From Chara braunii (Eukaryota > Streptophyta > Charophyceae > Charales > Characeae), in NCBI GenBank assembly GCA_003427395.1, contig BFEA01000459.1, forward strand, positions 586,121-650,120: a stretch of 64,000 nucleotides of DNA, written 5' to 3'. The notes under the pieces are model-generated. The model was not told the DNA's origin. It searched no databases and was given only the letters and a program-made list of their open reading frames with translations. How positions within the stretch are numbered: position 1 is the stretch's first letter; each line of letters begins with the position of its first letter. Shown here piece by piece: positions 54,801 through 64,000 of this stretch. Made by a program: the position numbers and the translations under genes.

Positions 54801-56083
54801 TCATAGCGCAACTGTCATCCATCCTCGTAGCAACGAGTGATGCAGCGGGGGAGTGAAGGCAACTCCGAAAAAAGAAAACCCGAAATGCCCGTCCGCTCGC
54901 TGCCTAATCTTCCCCGCGGCCGCTCGGCGCTACCCGATACTACCCGGTTGGATCGTACCTCCCACCGGCTATACCTGAGGCCGTCCAGCGCTGGGCCTCG
55001 ACACTTCAGCGATCCCGGCCATCCTGCGGGGCTCAATTTATGGTTCGGTCCGTCTTTCGCCCCCATTCCCAAATCCGACGGGCGCCTTCCCTACAGCCTG
55101 GCCAGTCGCAGGGCTGGGGGCACAACCCAGCTACAAAGCCCGACAATCCTGTTGTAGGGTCTATGCGGGGGCTTAAGAGACCTGGTCCCTAGCCCGGCAA
55201 TTGCCTTCCTGCTATAGTAGGTATTGCTCCCCGCTAGTGGGCGCAGCTCCCACATGTTCCCTCGTTGGAGACTCAAGCACGGATGCGCCGGCTGCGGGGT
55301 TCCCCGCAATTCTGTAACGGGGTGACCTCGGCGCAGTCGTGAAAACAACTTGTGGTTTCCCTTCAGGCCACGCTGCAACTGCAACACACCCCCATGCGCT
55401 CTTACCGCAGTCTCGCGTCATGAAAGGGACCAACCGGTCTTCTCCACGCCGCCCCGCTGTAGCTGCTGCGCCGACGCCCGCTGAGCTCGATCCCCGAACC
55501 TCCGTATCATCAACCCAGTGCCGTAACCTATAGGGCAAAGACCAAGCCTGAGACCAACGCCCGCAGAGTACCATACAAGGTGGTGCGGCGCGGCGCTTTG
55601 GGCCAACAAACCGGCTGCGCGACTCCCAGTGTCCGCGCCGGCTTGCTTATACCATGCCATAAATGCCCCGCACGCCATCCTATGACACCCCGCTCACCGC
55701 ACGAAAACGCGTCATCGTTGCCGATGCCGTCGTCGGGGTCATTCTCCGCACGCGCACTCGACTCGGTCAAACGTAGCCATCGAGAGAAAGTATCCCCTAG
55801 ATCCTAGTTTAATCAAGAGTAACCAAAAATAAAAACTTAAAGATAGAAATAAAAATAAACAGACCGGCGCCCGCGCCGGTTTCGTAATCAACATCAGGGG
55901 AGGAATCACACGCGCCTTAAACCTGCGCGCCCACGCACTCTCTGCTCTAGTCAACCATCCTGTCCACGTAATCATAGACACGACCGCGCCTAGCGCGGTA
56001 CACTTAAACTTTGAACCAGAACTATCTCCTGTCACTTGCACAAACCAGGGCGGATACCCCTTATAAGGGTATTAGCACGGACA
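48891..56083 (-). repeat. Right (5') LTR, 7.2 kb
   Basis: Second copy of the LTR described at 36,336. The hairpin arrays are preserved at about 50,640-51,320 (124-bp units) and 51,614-52,236 (conserved-loop stem-loops). In several loops the stem bases differ from the left copy. GC-rich hairpins near the U3 start include ACCGGCGC-CC-GCGCCGGT at 55,863-55,880 and CCGCGC-CTA-GCGCGG near 55,984. Confidence 0.93.
48979..48993 (-). promoter_or_regulatory. Candidate TATA box of the 5' LTR
   Basis: A (TA)n run, conserved in the other LTR at 36,424-36,436, lies about 95 bp from the internal edge of the LTR. Minus-strand transcription starting some 30 bp downstream would leave an R-U5 of only about 60 bp and a U3 of about 7.1 kb. 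Inference from position and composition only. Confidence 0.45.
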
Positions 56084-56872
56084 ACGGGTCAAATTTGTGG
56101 TACCTGTACACAATGGAGGAAGAAATCGACTTCACATTAACAAGCTTAGACGTTGTCGACGCAGTGGACATGTTGGCGAATTGGAGAGAGGTTTGTGTAA
56201 GACAAGATTGGTAGGCTGAAGACAAAATAAAACAAAAAGTTTGCGCATGACATTATTCGCAAAAGAAAATTGCGCACATCATTTATGATAGATTACTAGG
56301 GTAGAGCACGCATATACAATAGAGGCAAGGCCGTAGTAACACTCTTTACAACTGTGAAGGTAAATGGAAAAAAAATAAGCGCTTTATTCATGGCACGGGA
56401 ATAATTCAGGGATTCCACATGTCTCGCAACATTGGTTCAATTTCGGAATCGCTTTGAGATTGATGCGCGTCTGAGCAAAAAGTTAGTATATAGAGTAGAC
56501 AACTTGGTGAACGATCAACGTCACTATCTTTTTGACAAATGTGAGGAGGTAGTGTTTACGGTCGAACATAGGAAATGCCACACAAATGAGGTAACCCGTG
56601 CAAACCAGTATCATCGGTCCGGGAAACAAGAAATGTCATTAGCGGGTGGCAGGCAAAAGGTAGTATATGATTGTCGTTACTGTAAAGATAGGAAGCATGC
56701 TAGATTTTTTGAAGAACTGTTATACAATGCGCAGAGCAGGGAATGCATGTTAGTAGATGATATCGTACTTCGAAAACAAGAACGTGTGTTATGTACTGTG
56801 AACGGAAACAAACTTGAAACTTGTGCAACAAAAATGATGAGGGGAACCTCGAATATGCTAAAGTGGTGGTAA
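56084..56872 (+). pseudogene. Family-C gene copy 1, 3' part
   Basis: Begins at the right edge of the LTR element. NLWYLYTMEEEIDF and NWREVCVRQDW match FWYLYSLEKKIN and AWKTLCVKQQW of copy 2. After stops and shifts, ALFMARE, FRNRFEIDARLSKKL, QRHYLFDKCEEVVFTVEHRK, NQYHRSGK and VYDCRYCKDRKH align with the corresponding segments of copy 2; the last stretch (56,432-56,872) is open for 146 codons. The C-x2-C-x4-H piece resembles a zinc knuckle without its last Cys. Family unknown; a gag-like origin is possible. Confidence 0.65.
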
Positions 56873-57388
56873 GATTGCTATTATATGATATTGTAATTGA
56901 CTTTTAACAAATGCATGAACATGCAAAGAAAAAAAAAAAAATTGTGTATCTTATAATGGAGGTCGGTAAGTGGCAAACAATAACATAAACACATAGGATG
57001 ATGGATTGTCGTGACAAAGCTCGATCATAAGATAGTAGGATAATTGGACGGCAGGATGTCGTGTAGGCGGGATGGTGGGATGATCGGTTGTAGGACGACG
57101 GAATGATTTTGTAGTAGGATGGTGCTCGTATGCGCTATTAAGATTCACATACAGTCTCATGGGTTTGGCAAACCTATCAAAGTTTTATACTATGTGGATT
57201 GCTGCTTATGACATTGACGTTGAAGGGATCGAGGAGAGAGTCATAATGGGTTCCTATTCTGAAAATAGGTAATTGGAAAGATGTTTAATGCTTATGTTAC
57301 CATATATTGATTTATATGGGTAAGTGACTTAATATGCACGGTAATGAAAAAATGTGAAACATATGCTACATTATTTTCGTACTGCAGG
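56873..57388. other. Spacer between family-C copies
   Basis: About 500 bp. GGTAAGTGACT at about 57,317 and TTTTCGTACTGCAGG just before the copy-2 ATG look like a splice donor and acceptor, so the family may have had a 5' intron. Otherwise nothing seen. Confidence 0.35.
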
Positions 57389-58220
57389 ATGAATATCGCC
57401 TACAATGCATCGCACGACAACGCATCATCGACCGGGACTTCATCACAAACCAACAATTCAAATACACCGACGCTGAATCTCATGATATTCGACAAAAATA
57501 TATGAAAAAATTATATCGTCAACATAGACCCTCGCTTGGTCATGCGAGACAGCGACATAGAGCTTCATCGTGACGACATCAAAGACTTCTGGTACTTGTA
57601 CTCATTGGAGAAAAAAATCAATGTAGAGTCCGACGACGAGGACAATGATGAAGACCCTGTTACACCAATGGAGATGATTGAAGCGTGGAAAACATTATGT
57701 GTAAAGCAGCAATGGTCACAACAGGACAGGAAGCACGCCAAACAATGTGTTTGGTTTTGCATCGGAAAACCGCACTTGCAGATTCCGATATTTGTAGATT
57801 TTTATGGTCAAATTTGGGTGTTGAATCGTAATACCACTGTTGTGACAATTTTCACAGCGGCCAAGGTGAACGATAAAAGAATAAAAACATTGTTCCTGGC
57901 TAGGAAGGTTTCACAATATCACACTTTCATCTCAGGAAGCATTCAAACTTGTCGGATCGCTTGGGCCCTTCAAAAATCGAATATATCACGACCAGACTCT
58001 AAGGAAAGAGCTCAAAATGAGGATAGAATGCTTAGTGCACAATCAAGTTCAGTATTTGTTTGATGATTACGACGAGATATCATGGACCGTCAAACATCGA
58101 GAAGATGCGTTAGACGTTGTCTTAGATAGAAAACAATACACACGTGAGGGGAAGAAAGCAGTGACATTTTCTACTGGTTGGAGTAGAGATGTGTACGATT
58201 GTTCTTATTGTGGCAAATGA
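57389..58220 (+). pseudogene. Family-C gene copy 2
   Basis: ATG at 57,389 reads in one frame through a TGA (57,503) to about 57,920: Ser/Thr/Asn-rich start, IFDKNI, ELHRDDIKDFWYLYSLEK, an acidic loop, EAWKTLCVKQQW, a hydrophobic strand pair (FVDFYGQIWVLNRN, VVTIFTAAKV) and KTLFLARK. A shift then continues in another frame with FKNRIYHDQTLRKELKM, YLFDDYDEISWTVKHRE, KQYTREGKKAVTF and VYDCSYCGK before a stop. Total about 275 codons. It pairs with copy 1 segment by segment, so the family is real although unknown to me. The C-x2-C-G-K-x-G-H reading through the final TGA again looks like a zinc knuckle. Confidence 0.6.
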
Positions 58221-58611
58221 GGACACATCGATCTATAAAAGAAGTATGGAGGGTAAAACGTTTTGTATCCCGTGAACTATGAAGTATGACATGAGGTCGG
58301 ATTTCGAAAATTCATTAGCATCAACGACGTTGTGTATAAAATCGACATTCCCAGCGCATGAAAGTGTATAATAGAAGAGCACATAGGGGACAGGAAAACC
58401 GCTATTACGGTTTAAGCAATATACTCAGTCACTGAGTGTTAAGACCTTAACAAAAGAACATAGATCAAACTGTATGGCATGCAATAAAGTAAAGTAAGAC
58501 TACAGTTGTACAATAAATCTATGTATCGAGAGAATGTAAAAGACTGACAACATATGTTGATCAGAAGCAGTTCGTGTATATATAGATGCATGTGTTTGCG
58601 AATGAAATTAA

Positions 58612-58641
58612 GTGTGTGTGTGCGTGTGCGTGTGTGTGTAT

Positions 58642-58678
<37 letters not shown>

Positions 58679-58765
58679 TCCTTGCTTGTATGTGTGTGTG
58701 TGTGTGTGCTTCCTTGCTTGTGTGTGTGTGTGTATGTGTGTCTCTGTGTCCCGAAGCGTGTGTGC

Positions 58766-58802
<37 letters not shown>
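58612..58802. repeat. Compound (GT)n microsatellite
   Basis: Three GT blocks separated by two copies of GCTTCCTTGCTTG and a TCTCTGTGTCCCGAAGC interruption. Confidence 0.95.
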
Positions 58803-58804
<2 letters not shown>

Positions 58805-59469
58805 GGGTGTGTACAACAGACACAGTGTCACAGCTATAATACAGAAATGTATGTTAATTTCAAATTGAGATTGTACAATACTCGAAAACGCACTAATTAA
58901 CTCTATAAATTCGTTTGGTAGAAAATAAAGGTACTCATCAGAGGACGAATCAATGATAATTCAGCCGTAGCCTGAAGTAGAACACACAAGTAACACACAA
59001 AACCTAAACGGACAACTGTATACGAGCAAAAAAACTTTGTTCCACTACACAAGACAATGTATATGCAAAAATTTTTTGTTACACTACACAAGCAAGGAAG
59101 AAAATAACAACGAAATAGTGTAATAAAACGAGCTAATGTCGTATAAAAAAAGGACAAAGTACACAATAGCACTGACGGAAACAAAACATGAAATGGTTTG
59201 TAAACGTGAAATGTATATGTGGACGAATAAAAAGTAATAAAACGTCAAATAATGACAAAAAACATAGGGTACAAGAACGATGAACATTAGTGAAGTTGTG
59301 AAAAAGTAACTAATTTTCAAGCTTAAATAATGACAAAGTCACAAAAAAATAGCAAACTGAAAAAAATCAAAGAAAATTGACATAAATTTTGCACATGCGC
59401 ATCATAGTACCATAGGATTATAAATGTCACGGTTTTAAGAAAAACGTTCATTTTTCGAAACAAATTCGG
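58803..59469. other. AT-rich intergenic DNA
   Basis: No supported gene. Confidence 0.5.
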
Positions 59470-60717
59470 GACTTCGATTTCATGATTTTAGGAAAAAATG
59501 TCAGTTTTAACGAAATGTCAGTTATATGACCGGCAACTGCCTGGTAATGGAACTCGGCTATAACCTGGGCATGAAGATGCCAAGTAGAGGGATTTCTGAT
59601 ACTTGGTTCTAACAGGCTTGACCTACTATGCCAATACACAAGACAATTCTTACTGAGGGAGAAGGAAGCAACGTTCTTGCCAAGCCGCAGTGTCATATGA
59701 ATGTCGGGATAGTCCAGACAATGGCGGTAGTAAGTGCAATATACATTGCACTACGACTAATCAACGATGGTGACTAAGATTCCTGATTGTGATTAGGATG
59801 TCGGGACAAGGGGTTGTCGACACGATTCATTTCACCCTTAATAGGCTGAGTGGTTAAACAGAACTCAAATAAGTCGCATCATTGGTGTGCCTATCGAGGG
59901 GGAAACTTGAACTTCGTGAGGAAAGTCTGGATAATAGAGTTGCGCTTACCGTGAAGGACATCCCGTGCAAATAATGATGTCAATGCCTAGTAGCATAAAC
60001 TATAGCGAGAACCTCACGTTCATTGGCAGTGTAGTTTATCTCGAAAGATACTGACGGGAGTAGAAAGCGATCAGACAATTCCCAACATCAGCCTCGACAA
60101 CCCTATCCTTCGCAATGGTCAGAGAGAAAGTATAGGGAGGTCTGTTAGTGGAGGGTGGTAAAAGGATAAATGTCATTTGAGGCGCAGTGTCTGTAGGAAG
60201 AGGGGGGAGGTGAGGAACACGGGGATAAGGATCATCAAGAGGAGTTGGAAATATCTGAGGAAGTACAAACCCTTCTACAAAATAAGACTCATCGGTGGTG
60301 ACTATGAAGGGACAATAAAAATCGGGGAGGCGAAGAACAGAAGCACAAGTCACGACTTTTTTTAGGGCGAGAAAAATATCATCGTAGAGGAGTGCCCAAA
60401 ACCATGGTGGGTTCTTCCGGAGGACAATGGAGGTAAGGACGTAAAAGAAGTTGGTGTATCATCGAATAAAGTTATTATAGTAACCCGTAAATCAAAGGAA
60501 ACTATGAAACTTCTTGGTGGATGTGGGGACAAGACATTCCCGAATAGCAGTGATCTTCTCGTCGTTCATATGCAAACTCTGGTCGGCACATGGTGTCCCG
60601 AAGGTCCACTTTGCGTTGGACAAAACGACAATTATTGAGTTTGACGTCAGATTTATGTTTGTGTAAGCACTGGAGGACATCGCGCAGTTGTCTGAGATCG
60701 TTTTTCACCTCCTTCAC
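59470..60717 (-). pseudogene. Ty3-like RT-RNase H-integrase fragment
   Basis: Minus strand, in order: RT thumb (60,717-60,500) with LRQLRDVLQCLHKHKSDVKL and ITAIRECLVPTSTKK in another frame; KFHSFL...TGYYNNFIR connection (about 60,450); RNase H with FIVTTDESY (about 60,300), AFYSRQYLS and SFEINYTANEREVLAIVYA (about 60,000); KGEMNRVDNPLSRHP (about 59,850-59,797) closing RNase H; and an integrase zinc region at 59,690-59,470 with STWHLHAQVIAEFHYQAVAGH. The frame is shifted several times. The RT palm and integrase core are missing, the palm end being replaced by the minisatellite at 60,715. The RNase H differs from the 10.3-kb copy, so this is another lineage. Confidence 0.85.
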
Positions 60718-60925
60718 TCATACACCATATCCAAGTACCTTCACACCTTCTCCGCCTCCTTTACCTATCCACCATAGTTAAGCACATTCACACCTTCTTC
60801 CACCTCCAGCTCCTTCACCCATCCACCATTACCCAGTACCTTCACACCTTCTATTACCTCCACCTCCTTCACCCATCCGCCATAGCCAAGCACCTTCACA
60901 CCTTCTTCCTCCTCCGCCCCCTTCA
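60715..60925. repeat. ~58-bp tandem repeat, about four units
   Basis: Units of CACCTTCTTCCACCTCC, CTCCTTCACCCATCCACCAT and AGCCAAGTACCTTCA, pyrimidine-rich on the plus strand, abutting the RT fragment. Confidence 0.85.
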
Positions 60926-61030
60926 ACAACCAATGTCATGGTCCAATATATATAGGGCGACGGATCGTTAGAGGAGTTATAGGTAGGACTGTAGGACGAG
61001 TACTAGGGGATAAGTTGGATTAGGCTTAGG

Positions 61031-61032
<2 letters not shown>

Positions 61033-61097
<65 letters not shown>

Positions 61098-61113
61098 ATT
61101 GCTAACCTCTCTC

Positions 61114-61172
<59 letters not shown>

Positions 61173-61319
61173 NNNNNNNNNNNNNNNNNNNNNNNNNNNN
61201 NNNNNNNNNNNNNNNNNNNNNNNNNNNNNNNNNNNNNNNNNNNNNNNNNNNNNNNNNNNNNNNNNNNNNNNNNNNNNNNNNNNNNNNNNNNNNNNNNNNN
61301 NNNNNNNNNNNNNNNNNNN

Positions 61320-61396
<77 letters not shown>
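61033..61396. repeat. (CT)n microsatellite containing an assembly gap
   Basis: CT runs at 61,033-61,094 and 61,119-61,172, N from 61,173 to 61,319, then CT to 61,396. The gap lies inside the repeat, so its true length is unknown. Confidence 0.98.
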
Positions 61397-61399
<3 letters not shown>

Positions 61400-62532
61400 C
61401 TCGTCTTCCAAACCCCAAGGTCAACCCTTACCCTCTCTCCCTTTTTCTCTTGGCATGCAACTAAGCCTTCCCCCACTCACTTGTTATACTGACAGGGTAC
61501 GAAAGGTGAAAGAACTCTGATCTCACTTGGTGGAAGAAGAGGGCAAGGGAGGGTTGTTGGTGCCTTGTGCCACCAAGAAGAGAGAGAAAGGAAAAGTATT
61601 TGAGGATTTGAAAGCTTGTGAGCGCAAAGTGTTTGGGGATTGTCAAGTCCAAAAGGGACTAGAGAGAATTGTTAAGTGAAAGAAAGATCAATTGACTCAA
61701 CAAGAACCCCGACTGCATGACTAAGAGAAGAGGATGCCTTGGACGAAGGAAGGAAATGAGAAGGGAAGGAAATGAGAAGGGAATGAACCTAAGGCCAAAG
61801 AGAATTAGGCATGTGGGAAGGATTATGTGTTAACCCCAAATGAGGTTGTATCTGTTTGCATTGTGTTAAGTGCGCAAGTGAGTAGTTTTAAGATGTCTTG
61901 AGCTGGAGTGAATCCACCAGATATGTCGGGCGGCTAAAGGAAAAGAGGGACAAAAGTTAGGCGGTTGTAAATGTAACCTTTGCCCATGAATGAGACATTT
62001 GTGCATACAGTCTAAGTATGAATGAAAAGGGGGGAAAAAATGATGGTGTGTATAGTTGAAGTTTGCCAAAGCGTCGGACGGTCGAGATGGCCACCAAGTC
62101 CCATGAGAATGTATGTGGAAACCCTGAAAAGACTAAGGGGTGGTTAGGGAAGCAATGAATATGATGCATGATGTGTGGGACAATGAGTGTCAATGCGTAG
62201 ACCGGGCAAGAGGGAAAAAAAACGTCTCCTTCCTCAATGAAGCTATAGGACCATTGCGTTAGTGAATAAATGTGTGGCCTAAGGATAACGTTTGACCTAC
62301 GCATAATCGAAGAAAGAGCTCTCAAAGGAACCCTGGGCTGCCTAAGTATTGGAAGGAGTAATTATCTGAGAACACGACAAAGTATCAAGAAAGCGACGAT
62401 TGCGAGTGATCAGCAAAACTTGCCCCCCAAGCTAGAAAGTTGATTTACATCCCCAATGCCAAAGCTCTCTCGCTCAAATGGTCCACCCTCATCCATCTCA
62501 AAGCACTATGTGAGGGTGACTCTGTGACCAAT

Positions 62533-62567
62533 GGCTCCGCGCCCTGAGCATGAGTATGCGCGGAGCC
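62533..62567. repeat. 10-bp perfect GC-rich inverted repeat
   Basis: GGCTCCGCGC (62,533-62,542) and GCGCGGAGCC (62,558-62,567) with a 15-base loop. No poly-T run follows; function unknown. Confidence 0.85.
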
Positions 62568-63428
62568 GAGCCAGCTGGGACTCATAGATAGGTCGAATTA
62601 GGCTCGAAAATCTAACAGGGTGGGGCCCCACAAAAGTGGTGGAGGGGACGAGCAAAGGGTTAAGCAGACCCTTACCATTCCGGATCTGGCGTCTGATGCG
62701 TGACCTTGTACATAACCAAAGAAAATAAATATGAACTTAAGTTTGTTTTCTCCTTTGAGAGAATCCGATCTGAGGGTGGTTGGGCGCACGGCATGGCCAC
62801 GCCTGGCGGAATAACATGCATGCTTGCACTCATGATCAATTTGCTCCTTTTTGGGAAGTGATTCTAGCCCCCTTACTTCCAGCACGGGTGTTCGCCAATT
62901 ACGGAGAGGCATGTGGCAAGTCGCATGTCGACCCTTCCTTTTCGTTTGAAAGACGGTTGGTGCTCCGACTTCGAACAAGATTCAATAAAAGTCCCACGAC
63001 CGAGTAATCCGTCCGGATGGGTGTCTTCCTATATACTTCTTTTGGGCCCAATGAGCCCATGCACAAAACACTTTGAATTGCTTGAAGGAACCAACATGAA
63101 CACAATGGTCATCAAGAAGGAGCAATCCTACCCTATGAAACGATAGACGATGAAAAAAAATGAAAATGAAGGGAGTTGTTGGACTCCAACAAAAACTAGC
63201 TCACCTTTGAAGATGCTCACGAGAAGGAACCGACCACTATGTACAACACTGAATTCGTGAAAACCTAACAAAACCAAAATAGAATGAAAAAGTAAAAGTC
63301 AAACTATTATTTTTGACACATAAAAGAGAGCGTTTATAATTATTTCCCGAAATAAGACGCAAAAAAACGGGCAAAAAATCAAGCGTTTCTCAAAATGTGC
63401 AAGAAAATATTTTCGAGCAAAGACCATG

Positions 63429-63919
63429 TTATAGGACTATAAGTCGTTCTCAGTAGATTGACGAAAAACATAGCTCAAACAATACAATCTTTAAGGACTG
63501 CACGGCGAACTCGAAAGATGTTAAAAAAAAACAGTTTCAGTGATTACTCATTTATAAAACTATAAGTCGTTTTCAGTAATTTGGTAAAGCCCAAGCTCTG
63601 TGAAAACTAGTTTATAGAACTATAAATCAATATAATTCATTTTTAGGTTAACTGTTAAAACTTTGTCAAAAAATATATGTTATATAAATGAAGAATTCAA
63701 AAAAAAATTGTTTGGGAGACACCTTCAAATTCTTAGCCAACCACGATTTAAAATTAAAAATAGAAATATATTTTAATAAAAAACATTAAAAAACAATATA
63801 TTCGTTCATTTATGAGAGAGCATAGCCGAGCGAACATATTCGCGAGCAGGAGAAAATGTGTGTGTGTTTAGGAAACTCCCGAATAGGTTCGTCGTGCTAG
63901 ATACCTTATAGAACTATAA
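63429..63919. repeat. Four copies of a 14-bp near-palindrome
   Basis: TTATAGGACTATAA (63,429), TTATAAAACTATAA (63,552), TTATAGAACTATAA (63,612 and 63,906). The first two are followed by GTCGTT-TCAGTA, a longer shared segment. Confidence 0.8.
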
Positions 63920-64000
63920 ACATGATTTTTTTAGTTAAATAAAAAATTGAGATATTTCGGTTCCTGAACTAACGGTGTTTTGCAAGGTAGTGACTTTTTG

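Larger units (their letters stand above)
36336..56083 (-). mobile_element. 19.7-kb non-autonomous LTR retrotransposon with giant LTRs
   Basis: Two direct repeats, 36,336-43,733 and 48,891-56,083, both begin TGTCGAGCGCATCGG and end GACA on the plus strand, so the LTRs are TG...CA bounded. A tRNA-Asp primer site lies two bases inside the right LTR on the minus strand, which sets the orientation: the right LTR is the 5' LTR. Flanks carry ACGG at 36,332-36,335 and 56,084-56,087 (4-bp duplication; a 5-bp version mismatches by one base). The internal 5.2 kb holds a domain-A-like ORF and a gag with stops, but no protease, RT or integrase. No convincing polypurine tract precedes the 3' LTR (the sequence at 43,734-43,760 is mixed). 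It must have been mobilised by another element's enzymes. LTRs differ by roughly 6% in a 115-bp stretch compared by eye, mostly transitions, plus several indels. Confidence 0.93.
61397..64000. other. Intergenic DNA, increasingly AT-rich
   Basis: No supported gene. Contains a 10-bp GC-rich inverted repeat at 62,533 and four TTATAG/CTATAA palindromes after 63,429. Confidence 0.5.

Noticed and set aside
36336-56083. Plain 7-kb segmental duplication
   Set aside because: TG...CA ends, tRNA-Asp primer site, internal gag and matching ACGG flanks fit an LTR element much better.
61095-61520. Ser/Leu and Arg/Glu repeat frames across the gap
   Set aside because: Translation of CT repeats and N; not genes.

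Overview
This is eukaryotic, repeat-dominated intergenic DNA with no intact conserved host gene. Grounds: long dinucleotide microsatellites (AC, CT, GT, TA), two assembly gaps, many minisatellites, several decayed Ty3/gypsy-type LTR retroelements, and a primer-binding site matching the 3' end of a plant-type tRNA-Asp. The setting fits a large, repeat-rich plant-lineage genome. A streptophyte alga of the Chara type is my low-confidence guess; nothing in the sequence settles the species.

Layout. 0-4.7 kb: a minus-strand Gag fragment whose end is tandemly duplicated, then featureless DNA. 4.7-12.5 kb: a plus-strand decayed Ty3-like element with Gag, a degenerate zinc knuckle, aspartic protease, a broken RT, RNase H and integrase. 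It is preceded by an unusual run of short ORFs holding two small duplicated domains (here called A and B). 12.5-22.5 kb: non-coding, with minisatellites and one domain-A-like ORF at 17.3 kb. 22.5-23.0 kb: another decayed domain-A ORF just after a cascade of minisatellites. 23.6-26.4 kb and 29.4-30.3 kb: GC-rich repeat arrays, the second built on a short palindrome. 26.5-28.3 kb: a pair of related decayed genes of unknown family (family E). 30.6-33.2 kb: a decayed gene with a DUF7869-type (RNase H-like, transposase-like) region. 33.4-33.9 kb: an unknown ORF. 35.2-35.5 kb: another domain-A copy.

The main object is a 19.7-kb LTR element at 36,336-56,083, oriented on the minus strand. Its two LTRs are about 7.4 and 7.2 kb and surround only about 5.2 kb of internal DNA. 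That DNA has a tRNA-Asp primer site, a 239-codon open frame resembling domain A, and a Gag with a damaged zinc knuckle; I see no protease, RT or integrase. It looks like a non-autonomous Gag-only (TR-GAG/LARD-like) element. The LTRs carry two arrays of stem-loops: a roughly 124-bp tandem repeat with variable hairpins, and seven dispersed copies of a conserved loop inside variable, often complementary stems. The element is flanked by a 4-bp ACGG duplication and splits one copy of an unknown gene family (family C). A second copy of that family lies downstream at 57.4-58.2 kb.

58.6-64 kb: GT and CT microsatellites, a minus-strand RT/RNase H/integrase fragment of a different Ty3-like element (59.5-60.7 kb), a minisatellite, and AT-rich DNA with recurring 14-bp palindromes. 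Taken together, the recurring theme is small lineage-specific domains duplicated in and around retroelements, two of which place a domain-A-like ORF upstream of gag.
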